Assembly (NCBI RefSeq): GCF_002937115.1
Contig: NZ_NHRY01000229.1
Coordinates: 1-54,760, forward strand
From: Rhodopila globiformis
GTDB taxonomy: Bacteria; Pseudomonadota; Alphaproteobacteria; Acetobacterales; Acetobacteraceae
Reading direction: 5' to 3'
Length of the DNA: 54,760 nt
A model generated the notes under the pieces. The model was not told the origin of the DNA, searched no databases, and was given only the letters and a program-made list of their open reading frames with translations. The number at the start of each line of letters is the position of its first letter. Within the stretch, counting starts at the first letter, position 1. Positions 32,928-44,415 of this stretch are shown one piece after another. The translations under genes were made by a program, and so were the position numbers.

Positions 32928-34103
32928 ATGGCAGACATCGCGAAACCGGACCTTCGTCCGAACAATCCCAATTTCTCATCCGGCCCCTGCGCCAAGCGTC
33001 CCGGCTTCACGCTCGACGCGCTCGCCGGAGCGTTCCTCGGCCGCAGCCATCGCGCCGCCGAACCGAAGGCCCGCCTGGCCGAAATCATCACCCTCTCGCG
33101 CAGCATCCTGGGCATGCCGGCCGACTGGCGGCTGGGCATCGTTCCGGCTTCTGACACCGGCGCGGTCGAGATGGCGCTGTGGTCGCTGCTCGGCGCCCGC
33201 GGCGTTGACATCCTGACGTTCGAGAGCTTCGGCGAGGGCTGGGCGACCGACATCGTCAAGCACCTGAAGCTGAAGGACGCCCGCGTCCTGTCCGCGCCTT
33301 ATGGCAAGCTGCCGGACCTGAGCGCGGTCAACCCGGCGAACGACATCGTCTTCACCTGGAACGGCACCACCTCCGGTGTGCGCGTCCCCAACGCCGACTG
33401 GATCCCGGCCAACCGCGAAGGCCTGGCGATCTGCGACGCGACCTCAGCGGCGTTCGCCATGGACCTGGCGTGGGACAAGCTGGATGTGGTCACCTGGTCC
33501 TGGCAGAAGGTGCTGGGCGGCGAGGCGGCCCACGGCATGCTGGCGCTGTCGCCGCGCGCGGTGGAGCGGCTGGAGACCTACACCCCGGCCTGGCCGCTGC
33601 CGAAGATCTTCCGCCTGACCTCCAAGGGCAAGATCGCCGAGGGCGTGTTCAAGGGCGAGACCATCAACACCCCGTCCATGTTGTGCGCGGAAGACGCGCT
33701 GGATGGCCTGCGCTGGGCGCAGAACATCGGCGGCCTGAAGGCGCTGATGGGCCGTTCGGAAGCCAGCCTGAAGGCGGTGGCCGACTGGGTGGCGCAGTCC
33801 GACTGGGCCGACTTCCTGGCCGAGGAGCCGGCGACGCGCTCCTGCACCTCGATCTGCCTGAAGATCGTTGCCCCCTGGTTCACCGCGCTGCCGGCCGAAG
33901 GCCAGGCGAAGGCGGCGAAGCAGCTGGCCTCGCTGCTGGAGAAGCAGGGCGTGGCCTTCGACATCGGCGCCTATCGCGATGCCCCGCCCGGCCTGCGCAT
34001 CTGGGCCGGCGCCACGGTCGAGACGTCGGACGTCGTCGCGCTGCTGCCGTGGCTCGACTGGGCGGCCGCCACCGTCGCCGCTTCCCTCGCGCCTGCCCAA
34101 TAG
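32928..34103 (+). CDS. serC: Phosphoserine aminotransferase
   Basis: SerC makes 3-phosphoserine from 3-phosphohydroxypyruvate and glutamate, the second step of serine synthesis. The 391-residue PLP enzyme is of the alphaproteobacterial type: [77 protein letters not shown] and the Schiff-base Lys in [24 protein letters not shown] lies 6 nt before the ATG and is partly sequestered by the leader hairpin. It is followed 36 bp later by serA. Confidence 0.95.
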   Translation: MADIAKPDLRPNNPNFSSGPCAKRPGFTLDALAGAFLGRSHRAAEPKARLAEIITLSRSILGMPADWRLGIVPASDTGAVEMALWSLLGARGVDILTFESFGEGWATDIVKHLKLKDARVLSAPYGKLPDLSAVNPANDIVFTWNGTTSGVRVPNADWIPANREGLAICDATSAAFAMDLAWDKLDVVTWSWQKVLGGEAAHGMLALSPRAVERLETYTPAWPLPKIFRLTSKGKIAEGVFKGETINTPSMLCAEDALDGLRWAQNIGGLKALMGRSEASLKAVADWVAQSDWADFLAEEPATRSCTSICLKIVAPWFTALPAEGQAKAAKQLASLLEKQGVAFDIGAYRDAPPGLRIWAGATVETSDVVALLPWLDWAAATVAASLAPAQ

Positions 34104-34139
34104 GGCCTGGCCAGTAACGATCCTTTCCGGACAAGTATC

Positions 34140-35726
34140 ATGCCGAAAGTTCTGATCAGCGATAAGCTGTCGCCCGCTGCTGTCGAGATTTTCCGCAGCC
34201 GCGGCATCGAAGTGGACATCAAGACCGGGCTGTCCCCGGCCGATTTGCGCGCTATCATCGGCGAGTATGACGGGCTGGCGATCCGCTCGGCCACCAAGGT
34301 GACGAAGGAACTGCTCGACGTCGCCGCCAACCTGAAGGTCGTCGGCCGCGCCGGCATCGGCGTGGACAACGTCGATGTCCGCTCGGCCACCGCCCGCGGC
34401 GTGGTGGTGATGAACACGCCGCTCGGCAACACCATCACGACGGCGGAACACGCCATCGCCATGATGTTCGCCCTGGCGCGGCAGCTGCCGGAGGCGTCCG
34501 CCTCCACCAAGGCCGGGAAGTGGGAGAAGAACCGCTTCATGGGCGTGGAGCTGACCGCCAAGGTGCTCGGCCTGATTGGCTGCGGCAACATCGGCTCGAT
34601 CGTCGCAGACCGCGCCGTCGGCCTGAAGATGCGCGTGCTGGCCTATGACCCGTACCTGTCGGAGAAGCGGGCGCTGGAGCTGGGCGTGGAGAAGGCGGAT
34701 CTCGACGCCATCCTGGCGCGGGCGGACTTCATCACGCTGCACACGCCGCTGACCGAATCGACCCGCAACATCCTGTCGCGGGAGACGCTGTCGCGCACCA
34801 AGAAGGGCGTGCGGATCATCAACTGTGCCCGTGGTGGCCTGGTGGACGAGGAAGCGCTGGCGGACCTGATCAAGTCGGGGCACATTGCCGGCGCGGCGCT
34901 GGACGTGTTCGAGGTCGAGCCGGCCAAGGAGTCGCCGCTGTTCGCGCTGGAGAACGTCGTCTGCACCCCGCATCTGGGCGCCTCCACCGCCGAAGCGCAG
35001 GAGAACGTGGCGCTGCAGGTGGCCGAGCAGATGAGCGACTTCCTGCTGACCGGCGCGGTGACGAATGCCATTAACATGGCCTCGGTCTCGGCCGAGGACG
35101 CGCCGCGGCTGAAGCCGTACCTCGATCTGTGCAAGTCGCTGGGCGCCTTCGCCGGCCAGCTGACCCAGGCGCGCGAGGGCATGCTGCGCAAGGTGACCAT
35201 CGAGTACGAGGGCCAGGCCGCCCATCTGAACACCAAGCCGCTGACCGCGGCGATGCTTGCCGGCCTGGTGTCGCCGATGATGGAAGGCGTCAACATGGTC
35301 AACGCCGGCGTCATGGCGCGCGAGCACGGCATCGAGGTGGCGGAGACCGTGCATGACCGTCCGACCGAGTACCTGACGCTGGTGCGGGTGACGGTGGAGA
35401 CCGACAAGATGACCCGCTCGGTGGCCGGCACGCTGTTCGCCGGGCAGCGGCCGCGCATCGTCGAGATCAAGGGCATCAAGGTCGAGGCCGACTTCGCGCG
35501 GTACATGCTATATGTCACCAACCAGGACAAGCCGGGCTTCATCGGCCGGTTCGGCGTGACGCTGGCCGAGCACGGCATCAACATCGCGACCTTCCACCTG
35601 GGCCGCGCCGCCCAGGGCGGGGATGCGATCTGCCTGGTTTCGGTCGACGAGCCGGTGCCGGAAGCGGTGCTGGCCACGGTCCGCGGCCTGCCGCTGGTCG
35701 TGCAGGCGACCGGTCTGGCGTTCTGA
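34140..35726 (+). CDS. serA: D-3-phosphoglycerate dehydrogenase
   Basis: SerA oxidises 3-phosphoglycerate, the committed step of serine synthesis. The 528-residue long form has the NAD motif LGLIGCGNIGSIVADRA, NCARGGLVDEEAL (catalytic Arg), DVFEVEPAKESPLF (Glu) and TPHLGASTAEAQENVALQVA (His), then an intervening ASB domain (about 315-450) and a C-terminal ACT domain (YVTNQDKPGFIGRFGVTLAE) for serine feedback. It lies 36 bp after serC on the same strand and should be co-transcribed with it. A 26-bp tandem repeat follows 61 bp after the stop. Confidence 0.96.
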   Translation: MPKVLISDKLSPAAVEIFRSRGIEVDIKTGLSPADLRAIIGEYDGLAIRSATKVTKELLDVAANLKVVGRAGIGVDNVDVRSATARGVVVMNTPLGNTITTAEHAIAMMFALARQLPEASASTKAGKWEKNRFMGVELTAKVLGLIGCGNIGSIVADRAVGLKMRVLAYDPYLSEKRALELGVEKADLDAILARADFITLHTPLTESTRNILSRETLSRTKKGVRIINCARGGLVDEEALADLIKSGHIAGAALDVFEVEPAKESPLFALENVVCTPHLGASTAEAQENVALQVAEQMSDFLLTGAVTNAINMASVSAEDAPRLKPYLDLCKSLGAFAGQLTQAREGMLRKVTIEYEGQAAHLNTKPLTAAMLAGLVSPMMEGVNMVNAGVMAREHGIEVAETVHDRPTEYLTLVRVTVETDKMTRSVAGTLFAGQRPRIVEIKGIKVEADFARYMLYVTNQDKPGFIGRFGVTLAEHGINIATFHLGRAAQGGDAICLVSVDEPVPEAVLATVRGLPLVVQATGLAF

Positions 35727-35787
35727 GACGGGCGTAGCGGCTGCTGCGAGGGCGGTGTCCTGCTGGACCCGCCCCCTCAAGCTGTAG

Positions 35788-35848
35788 CCGGCTGCAGTAC
35801 TACGGGCTGCAGGCCGGCTGCAGTACTACGGGCTGCAGGCCGGCTGCA
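35788..35848. repeat. 26-bp tandem repeat at the serA / glycosyltransferase junction
   Basis: CCGGCTGCAGTACTACGGGC plus TGCAGG occurs exactly twice (35788-35813 and 35814-35839), with a third partial unit to 35848. Read on the minus strand, the second copy supplies the last codons and stop (MQPACSP) of the glycosyltransferase-like gene, so the repeat expansion set that protein's C-terminus. Confidence 0.85.
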
Positions 35849-36644
35849 TGTTGCGGTCCATCAGTCCTGTCTCGGTCCGCAGCAGTGTGTCGATATGAGC
35901 GATCACGGTCTCGGCCTGGATGTGTTCGGGGCGTCCTCGCAGCACGTGCGCACGCGGATTCATGACCAGATTCGGCGGCAAGAGTTCGGGGTAGAGCAGC
36001 AGGTGTCGTTTGACATTCCCAAAATGGGCGAGATGTGAGAGGCCGTTGTCGATCGAAGCGAACAACGTGGCCTGCCGCATGACGTCAAGCACCTCAGGCA
36101 ACCCGAGCCCGACCAGTGGGATGGCGCCGGCATGGATGAATGGCACGGCATTTTCGCCAGAGGCAGCAACGACATAGATCGGTTCGCCTTGGCTTGCCGC
36201 AAAGTGACGCACGACCATCAGCCAACGGTCGAGCGGCCAGGCTTTGTACCACGGGTTCCTTGAGCCGCTGAACGGGCTGATTACAATGCCCGAAGGCAGC
36301 CTGGCCGGCGCCGAAGACAGGTCGATCGTGATCGGCAGCATCGGTAGCGGCCAGCCGGCCAGCCGGCAGATCGAGGCGGCCATGTGCTGGTTCAACCCTC
36401 GGCCTTGATTATAGGCTGCTTGAATATCCACCCGCACGTTCACGGCGCTGCTGTGGTTGCATGCGGCGAACCGGATCGGAAGGCGGGACAGCAGCGCTTT
36501 GGCCGGCTCTGCAAATGCGCCCGCCACGTGTATCGCCATCGCATATTCATCAGCCATTTGCATGATCAGCGGCAATACGCAGAGCGTGTCGCCCAGTTTG
36601 GTTTCGGTATGAACGATATCGACACGCACGCTGAATTCAGACAT
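35826..36644 (-). CDS. Glycosyltransferase family 9-like (heptosyltransferase-like) protein
   Basis: The 272-residue protein has the two-lobed GT-B pattern of ADP-heptose transferases in short form: RVDIVHTETKLGDTLCVLPL near the N-terminus (GDxL motif), IVISPFSGSRNPWYKAWPLD at mid-length (nucleotide-sugar lobe), and ASIDNGLSHLAHFGNVKRHL, matching the conserved DxGxxHLA block. It is last of three minus-strand genes; its start overlaps the methyltransferase stop by 8 bp. Its C-terminal codons come from a tandem repeat. It may transfer a sugar to a surface glycan or protein; the donor is unknown. Confidence 0.7.
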   Translation of the reverse strand: MSEFSVRVDIVHTETKLGDTLCVLPLIMQMADEYAMAIHVAGAFAEPAKALLSRLPIRFAACNHSSAVNVRVDIQAAYNQGRGLNQHMAASICRLAGWPLPMLPITIDLSSAPARLPSGIVISPFSGSRNPWYKAWPLDRWLMVVRHFAASQGEPIYVVAASGENAVPFIHAGAIPLVGLGLPEVLDVMRQATLFASIDNGLSHLAHFGNVKRHLLLYPELLPPNLVMNPRAHVLRGRPEHIQAETVIAHIDTLLRTETGLMDRNMQPACSP

Positions 36645-37608
36645 GGCGCCCGTCTGCCTGACATGCTGTCGTGCGCAAAAGGACTTCCCGCGGATACTGC
36701 GGCTTAAGCAACATGCCGGCGACAAGATCGTCGATTGTATTTATGGCAAAGAACCGTTCATGCACACCGACCCGTAATGATCCGCACGCTGCACCCAGGT
36801 GGGGTGGCACGCCGACCAGCGCCATCTCTTTGGCGTCGCCAAATATGTTCACCGGATTTGTTCGCCAGTTTTCCGGGTTGAATGCTGCAGCCGCATGCAG
36901 CCAGACATCATATCCGGCGGCCCGCAACTGCGCGATGGTCCGGCTTCCAGCATCAACGGTGTTGCATTCGGCATAGACCACCGGCGCACATGAGCGCAGC
37001 AATCGCTGCGCGCCGGCCAGGACTCGGTCCTCCATGCCCTCAACGTCGATTTTCATGAATGAACAACGTCCGAGATCCAGCTGGTCGAGCGATGTCGCTG
37101 GAACCTGCGTTCGAAGACCTGCATCACCCGTCGCTGAGACGGCTGTGCTGCCGAAGCTGCATTGCCGGGCTATGTCGATCTCGTCGAGAGCGATCAGTGT
37201 CTCGGCATCGACGGCGCCTACCGCCGCGTTTCTTGCCGTCACATTAGTAATTCGCGCCGCAAGCAGATTCTGCACCAGCAGTGCGAACGATGCCGGCTGG
37301 GCTTCGAAGCCATACACGTGACCCGTCGGCCCGACAAACTGCGCGAATGCCAGCGAGTGACTTCCGATATACGCGCCAACGTCCAGGACGATATCTCCCT
37401 GGCTGAGAAAGCGTTTGCAGAACATGATTTCATGCTCCGCCCATTCGCCGTAAGCTTGCAGTGAACTGGTCAGCGCGCCGCAGTCATTCTTGAAGAACAG
37501 CATAGGCCCGTGCCGGGTCAGCGCTGTGCCGACCAGACCATTCATTCGCCAAAGCTCGACATCCCGGCTGGCTGCATCGGTCGGCGCCGGATTAATCGTT
37601 TCGCCCAT
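36637..37608 (-). CDS. FkbM-family SAM-dependent methyltransferase
   Basis: The 323-residue protein has the SAM-binding segment GDIVLDVGAYIGSHSLAFAQ, followed by VYGFEAQPASFALLVQNL and the FkbM hallmark CSFMKIDVEGMEDRVLAGAQ. FkbM enzymes O-methylate sugars and polyketides. ATG 37608 follows GGAGAGG; an in-frame start 12 codons earlier lacks support. It lies between two glycan-related genes, so methylation of a sugar in a surface polysaccharide or glycoprotein is likely (inference from context). Confidence 0.85.
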   Translation of the reverse strand: MGETINPAPTDAASRDVELWRMNGLVGTALTRHGPMLFFKNDCGALTSSLQAYGEWAEHEIMFCKRFLSQGDIVLDVGAYIGSHSLAFAQFVGPTGHVYGFEAQPASFALLVQNLLAARITNVTARNAAVGAVDAETLIALDEIDIARQCSFGSTAVSATGDAGLRTQVPATSLDQLDLGRCSFMKIDVEGMEDRVLAGAQRLLRSCAPVVYAECNTVDAGSRTIAQLRAAGYDVWLHAAAAFNPENWRTNPVNIFGDAKEMALVGVPPHLGAACGSLRVGVHERFFAINTIDDLVAGMLLKPQYPREVLLRTTACQADGRHV

Positions 37609-37730
37609 TTGCGACCTCTCCGATCTGCGTTCCATCGACGTCATTCGATCGCCACGGTGGATTTACCCAGCCGCGCTTCCAGGCAGCGCGGCATCTGTCC
37701 CGGCCAGGTGGCGAGCTGTGCCAGGCATGG

Positions 37731-38489
37731 TCAACCGGCCGCCACGAAGCCCTGCGCCATCGGCCTATCGTTGGCGGCGATCGCGCCATTGGCGCGCAGC
37801 CGCACGGCCCGTAAGCCGGTGGTCATGACACGAAGCTCCTGTTCCTGCAGCAGCCATTTGAGGAAGGTTTCGGCGTGCATGGTCCCAATCGCCCTGCATC
37901 CGTCCCGGAAGCGCCGCAAACGGGTTGCGTAGAGGCTGGCGGCATGGCCGGTGCAGAAAGCGAACCGGTCGTTCAGGCCGCCCCAGCCTTGCCAGCCTGG
38001 CACGATGATGTCGGCCTGGCCCGACAGCAGCGGCTGCACGTGCGCCTCGATATCGAGGACATCCAGGTAAAGCAGATCGGGGCGCAGCAGCAGCACGATG
38101 TCACGCCGTTCGGCGCCCAGCATGCGCAGCAGCGACCACAGCCGTCGCAGGCTGTGCAACTGGTGGCACAGGTTGGCGAGGCTGCGGTACCCGTCGCCGA
38201 ACGCATCGGGATAGGCGCGGGCGAATTGCCAGGCCTCGGCGATCATGGCGTCGGATTGCGGCTCGACCCAGCAGAGATCGAGGTCGAGAAGCGCGGTCTC
38301 GCGGCGGTCAGGGACAAGCGCGGCCTCGCCGGAACGGGGATTGTCGATGCAATCGGGCAGATTGAAATGGCCCGCGCGCAGCATCGGGATGCCGGCGGCG
38401 AAGAGCGGCGCATAGAATCCGCTGCGGATCGAGTCCACGGTCTGCTTCAGCGATCGTGTCAGGCCGAAGAAACCGATGAAACAGCGCAA
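37731..38489 (-). CDS. Unknown protein, probable glycosyltransferase-associated
   Basis: About 252 residues. The start is taken as TTG 38489 (LRCFIGFFGLTRSLKQTVDS) because AGGAGGG lies 5 nt upstream and similarity to a coherent protein begins there. The sequence contains DIVLLLRPDLLYLDVLDIEA and ADIIVPGWQGWGGLNDRFAF, suggesting a nucleotide-sugar or DxD-type fold, and ends with TMHAETFLKWLLQEQELRVM. I recall similar uncharacterised proteins beside FkbM and glycosyltransferase genes. It is first in the three-gene operon. Biochemical role unassigned. Confidence 0.65.
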   Translation of the reverse strand: MRCFIGFFGLTRSLKQTVDSIRSGFYAPLFAAGIPMLRAGHFNLPDCIDNPRSGEAALVPDRRETALLDLDLCWVEPQSDAMIAEAWQFARAYPDAFGDGYRSLANLCHQLHSLRRLWSLLRMLGAERRDIVLLLRPDLLYLDVLDIEAHVQPLLSGQADIIVPGWQGWGGLNDRFAFCTGHAASLYATRLRRFRDGCRAIGTMHAETFLKWLLQEQELRVMTTGLRAVRLRANGAIAANDRPMAQGFVAAG

Positions 38490-38941
38490 GCGAACCCTCC
38501 TGCATGTAACGACCGGCAAAATGAAGGATGAAGCATACACAATGCAAGTAGATTCTGGAGACCAGCCTGTGCCCGGGCAAAAAAACAGCAAAGAGATGTT
38601 AGCGAGTTATTAACCATTTGATGTTATCGGCGCAGAACGGGTCCGTAATGGTGATCACATCGCCATTCCTTCCGCACCGTTCGACATCGCCCGGAACCGG
38701 CGGGAAGACCGCACCTGCCGGATGGAGAGTCGCCCGGATGGAGAGTCGCATGGACCGTGTCGTGATCCCATGCCGCGCCGGCATCAGCCAGGCGGTGTCT
38801 GGGTCTGGGCTTTCATGTGGCCGGAACGGCGATGCCTTTGGTTGCGCTTGTTGCCGCGGCCGCTCGGCTGCTCCGGCCTTGATGCACAAGGCACGGCTGT
38901 CGCGGCGCCGCCAACGCGACCGCAGGCCGCCCGAATCCTTT
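38490..38941. other. Gene-free stretch before element copy B
   Basis: It contains a perfect 16-bp tandem duplication, CCGGATGGAGAGTCGC, at 38718-38733 and 38734-38749. The AT-rich part near 38580-38630 probably holds the promoter of the three-gene glycan operon. From about 38880 the left flank of copy B begins. No gene was seen. Confidence 0.4.
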
Positions 38942-39105
38942 CTCTGCGGACTCTGCGCTCCGCTCAGCGATCTCTGTGCTTTAAAAGCGGTGCCGCAACC
39001 AAGAACGGCGTTGCCAATGAGTCGTCCGGCCGCAAACGCCGGTGGCGCCTCGGCCACCGCCTTTGAAACACAGAGATAGCTGAGCGGAGCGCAGAGCGCG
39101 CAGAG
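38942..39105. repeat. Long-armed inverted element, copy B
   Basis: Arms of about 46 bp (38942-38987 and 39060-39105; CTCTGCGCTCCGCTCAGC) surround a core homologous to copy A in the same orientation. Compared with A and C the arms read CTCAGCGATCTCTGTG instead of CTCTGCGCGCTCTGCG, and the change is mirrored in both arms. The right flank to about 39215 (GGCGTTCAGGACAATGCAGG) matches copy C directly and copy A inverted. The rest of the gap up to 39408 holds no gene. Confidence 0.75.
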
Positions 39106-39408
39106 TCGATCGTGTTGCGGCCTGCGCCCCCGGTGAATCGATGCCGATCGGCATGCGCCTGTGGCAGTCCCGGAGCCCGGCGTTCAGGACAATGCAGGCC
39201 AACGCAATAACCCCCGTGCGGGCTTGTCCCGGGTACCGGCCATGGCGATGAAGGCACGCCATCGGCTCATCCCAACCCATTTGCGGTTTGCTGTGGCGCG
39301 CTTGGGGTATGACCCAACCGCGTCCCTGCCGGAGCGCAGGCGACAGGCCCATCGTCCAACCGTCGCTGAGGGCGGGATGCCCAGCCGCTGGACCTGCTGA
39401 CCGTTTCC

Positions 39409-40641
39409 CTACGTCACCTCGGTACCCGAGCTGGATCGGGCCGTGACCAGGGGGATCAGAAACAGGACTGCCCCGGTTGCCGTGGCCGACACCAGGATCA
39501 GCGGCGTCAGTTGGCGATTGAACACATGCTCGTAAAGCAATGATCCCAGCGCATCGTGCAGCGGGTAGGTCAGGTTCAACACCGACATCAGGCCGGCGAA
39601 CGCGAAGCCCTCGACACCCCGCGGACAGGCATCCGCCGCCAGCGTCATGGTCGCGATCATCGTGATCATTGCCGCCATGCCGTTGAAGACCCAGATCGCC
39701 ACGGCGCTGCCCGGGCTCGCCAGCAGCAGATAGCCCAGCGTGGCCAGCATGCCGCCGATGATGCTGAAGCGCAGCAGGTCCACGTGGGACAGGTTATGCA
39801 GCCACGCCCTGTAGAGCACGCCGCCCAGAATCCATCCGCCGGCGCTGATCGAGGCCAGCAGGCCGATGAAGCCCTGCGAGAATCCCAGCCGATCGGTCAT
39901 CTCGAAATACAGCGGCGTGCCCAGCCCCGGGCTGAAGTAGTAGAGGAACAGGAACGCCGCGACCAGCCACAGGTTCCGCGTCCGGAACGCCAGCAGCAGC
40001 GCGCCCAGCCGGCTGCGGAACGCCGCCAGGTCGATCCCGGCGTGCTGTTCCTGGATCAGCCGCAGGCTGCCCAACACGGTCAGCGGCGCCACCGCGGCGA
40101 TCCAGGCAGCCACATGCAGCGCGCCGGTGGGGGAGAAGATCTCGATCAGGAATCCGGCGGCCAGCACCGACAGCATCTGCGCGATGTTGAACCACAGCCA
40201 TTGCTGGTTGACGAACTGCGCGTTGCTGTTGTGCCGCTGCCCGGTCTCGACCAGGAGCGCGCCGCACAGCGTGGACGACACCGCCATGGCGACCGCCGTC
40301 ATCACCAGGACCGGGATCAGCGTCGCAGGGTCATCGATCAGCGCCAGGGTGACGAACGCCGCCACCGCGCCGGCATTGGCGATGACCAGGTAGGGCCGGC
40401 GGCGATAGCCGAACAGCGGCACGAAATCCGAGATCGCCCCCCAGAGCGGCTTGATGACCCACGGGATATCCAGCGCTGCCAGCGAGACGCTGATCCGCAC
40501 CGGGTCCCAGTGGCAGACCTGCTTCAGGAAGTACGTCACCGGCTGTCCCAGGATGCCGGCCTTGGCCTGTCCGATGCCCTCCACCGCATAGACGATGGCG
40601 AAGAACCACATGAGACGGCGGATCGGGGGCGATGCTGTCAT
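39409..40641 (-). CDS. MFS transporter, BT1/folate-biopterin-like
   Basis: The 410-residue membrane protein has twelve predicted helices. It resembles the folate-biopterin (BT1) branch: FAIVYAVEGIGQAKAGILGQ, PVTYFLKQVCHWDP, and especially DIPWVIKPLWGAISDFVPLF with GYRRRPYLVIANAGA, the conserved loop of that branch. ATG 40641 begins the first membrane segment; the frame extends further but without likely start signals. Substrate is uncertain; bacterial members are largely uncharacterised. It is divergent from rplU, with 302 bp between starts that contain the rplU promoter. Confidence 0.8.
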   Translation of the reverse strand: MTASPPIRRLMWFFAIVYAVEGIGQAKAGILGQPVTYFLKQVCHWDPVRISVSLAALDIPWVIKPLWGAISDFVPLFGYRRRPYLVIANAGAVAAFVTLALIDDPATLIPVLVMTAVAMAVSSTLCGALLVETGQRHNSNAQFVNQQWLWFNIAQMLSVLAAGFLIEIFSPTGALHVAAWIAAVAPLTVLGSLRLIQEQHAGIDLAAFRSRLGALLLAFRTRNLWLVAAFLFLYYFSPGLGTPLYFEMTDRLGFSQGFIGLLASISAGGWILGGVLYRAWLHNLSHVDLLRFSIIGGMLATLGYLLLASPGSAVAIWVFNGMAAMITMIATMTLAADACPRGVEGFAFAGLMSVLNLTYPLHDALGSLLYEHVFNRQLTPLILVSATATGAVLFLIPLVTARSSSGTEVT

Positions 40642-40843
40642 CCGGCGGATAATCCCGTTCCGCCAGGTCACGGCAAGTCGCCATTCGGCGAGCAGGCGCT
40701 TTCGCCGATACGGTTTCCGATGGCCACCACCCCGCGGCCGCGGGGATGGCCCGGGCTTCGCCCAGCCTTCGCAACGAACCGGCGCACATCCGGGTGACAT
40801 CGGCAAGTTGCTGACGCACCAACGATTTTCGCGCCCATTGTGG

Positions 40844-40871
40844 TTGACACGCGCGTCCGCGTCGCTATAAC
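40844..40871 (+). promoter_or_regulatory. rplU: Sigma-70 promoter of rplU operon
   Basis: A perfect -35 TTGACA (40844-40849) and -10 TATAAC (40866-40871) with a 16-nt spacer lie 73 bp before the rplU ATG. This is the best promoter match in the window. Confidence 0.75.
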
Positions 40872-40943
40872 GCGCGCTTCCGGCCGCCGGGGTGCAATCG
40901 CGTCCCGCGCGGCCCATTTGTAGTGTGTTGAAAGTTTGACCCC

Positions 40944-41372
40944 ATGTTTGCTGTCATCCGCACCGGCGGAAAACAGTACCGCGTGTCACCCAACGCGGTC
41001 CTGAAGGTAGAGAAGCTGGATGCCGAGGCCGGCGGCACCGTCACGTTCACCGACGTCCTCGCCGTCGGCGTGGACGGCAACCTGACCGTCGGCGCCCCGA
41101 CTGTCGCCGATGCGTCGGTGACCGCCACCGTGATCGCCCAGGACCGCCTGGACAAGGTGATCATCTTCAAGAAGCGCCGCCGGCAGAACAGCCGCCGCCG
41201 CAACGGCCACCGCCAGCATGTCACCGTGCTGCGGGTCGCCGGCATCAACGCCAACGGCCAGACCTACACCGCCCCGCAGGCCGAGACCGTGCCGCCCGCC
41301 GCGCTGGATGCCGCCGAGTCGGCCGCCGTCGTCTCCGGCGAGAACCCGGAAGCCGTCGAAACGCAGGAGTAA
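40944..41372 (+). CDS. rplU: 50S ribosomal protein L21
   Basis: L21 binds 23S rRNA in the large subunit. The N-terminal 100 residues are canonical: [40 protein letters not shown] and [14 protein letters not shown]-terminal Ala/Glu-rich tail extends it to 142 residues, as often seen in alphaproteobacteria. It is followed 6 bp later by rpmA and, after a terminator-like hairpin, by obgE, the standard order. Confidence 0.97.
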   Translation: MFAVIRTGGKQYRVSPNAVLKVEKLDAEAGGTVTFTDVLAVGVDGNLTVGAPTVADASVTATVIAQDRLDKVIIFKKRRRQNSRRRNGHRQHVTVLRVAGINANGQTYTAPQAETVPPAALDAAESAAVVSGENPEAVETQE

Positions 41373-41378
41373 TCAGCC

Positions 41379-41648
41379 ATGGCACATAAAAAGGCAGGCG
41401 GTTCATCCCGCAACGGGCGCGATACCGAAGGCCGGCGCCTCGGCATCAAGAAGTTCGGCGGCGAGAAGGTCCTCGCCGGCAACATCCTGGTGCGCCAGCG
41501 CGGCACCAAGTGGTATCCTGGTACCAATGTCGGCCTCGGCCGCGACCACACCATCTTCGCCCTGATCGACGGCCGGGTGAAGTTCGCCCGCAAGGCTGAG
41601 GGCAAGGTGCATATTTCGGTCGAGCCGTTCCCGGCCGCCGCCGAGTAA
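41379..41648 (+). CDS. rpmA: 50S ribosomal protein L27
   Basis: The 89-residue L27 begins [20 protein letters not shown], whose flexible N-terminal tail reaches the peptidyl-transferase centre, and continues GVKKFGGE-like (here [20 protein letters not shown]). There is no N-terminal propeptide of the Firmicute type. It sits 6 bp after rplU. Confidence 0.97.
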   Translation: MAHKKAGGSSRNGRDTEGRRLGIKKFGGEKVLAGNILVRQRGTKWYPGTNVGLGRDHTIFALIDGRVKFARKAEGKVHISVEPFPAAAE

Positions 41649-41671
41649 CCGCGCCTGCCTCAGTTTTCCGG

Positions 41672-41699
41672 ACGGGGGTCGGTGCGTGCCGGCCCCCGT
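41672..41699 (+). terminator. Terminator/attenuator hairpin between rpmA and obgE
   Basis: ACGGGGGTCGG (41672-41682) pairs with CCGGCCCCCGT (41689-41699), one G-U pair, loop of six, followed by TCTGTTT. It may reduce transcription into obgE relative to the ribosomal genes. Confidence 0.55.
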
Positions 41700-41711
41700 T
41701 CTGTTTGGTGA

Positions 41712-43855
<2,144 letters not shown>

Positions 43856-43868
43856 GGCCGTTTCTTTT

Positions 43869-43942
43869 CCGTCATGGTTGGGTTTGTCCCGACCATCCGC
43901 GCTTCGACGGTCGGGGGTGGATGGCCGGGACGCCCGGCGATG
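43869..43942. repeat. REP-like imperfect palindrome after proB
   Basis: CCGTCATGGTTGGGTTTGTC... (43869-43898) and GGATGGCCGGGACGCCCGGC... (43919-43942) are degenerate complementary arms of the same family as those at 7.4 and 11.3 kb, with several mismatches. Confidence 0.55.
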
Positions 43943-44058
43943 CCGATGAACAGACGAACCTGCTTTGCCCACCAGCGTCCCGGCGGTGCCGGTGCTTGCA
44001 GCCTGTGCCGAAACCGGCGACCATCCGCGCTTCGCTCCTACCGACAGGAAAGACGCCG

Positions 44059-44415
44059 ATGGCCCTCACCTTCCAGCACGTGCACCTGAAGACCCGCGAC
44101 GTGCAGGCGACCGTGCAGTATTACATCGACAATTTCGGCGCCACGCGGAAAGCAGAAATCCCCGGCCGCGGCTGGCAGCTCGACCTGCACGGCACCCAGC
44201 TCAACATCACCGGCATCATCGCCGAGCAGAAGCACGAGCAGCAATACGGCATCGAGCACATGGCGGTGGTCACCGACGACTATCCCGGCACCCTGGCGAA
44301 GCTGCGGGAGAACGGCGTAGCGGTGCTGGAGGAACTGAAAGGCGAGAAAGGTAACCGCGTCGCCTTCGTCGCCGCCACCGACGGCGCGCAGATGGAGGTG
44401 ATCGAAAAGATCTAG
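44059..44415 (+). CDS. VOC (glyoxalase/dioxygenase-fold) protein
   Basis: The 118-residue single-module VOC protein starts MALTFQHVHLKTRDVQATVQ with a metal-site His, then GWQLDLHGTQLNITG, QYGIEHMAVVTDD with a second His, and NRVAFVAATDGAQMEVIEKI with the closing Glu. This His-His-Glu pattern is that of metal-dependent vicinal-oxygen-chelate enzymes; substrate unknown. AGGAAAG precedes ATG 44059. Its stop codon TAG shares the palindrome CTAG with the stop of the convergent PIN toxin gene. Confidence 0.82.
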   Translation: MALTFQHVHLKTRDVQATVQYYIDNFGATRKAEIPGRGWQLDLHGTQLNITGIIAEQKHEQQYGIEHMAVVTDDYPGTLAKLRENGVAVLEELKGEKGNRVAFVAATDGAQMEVIEKI

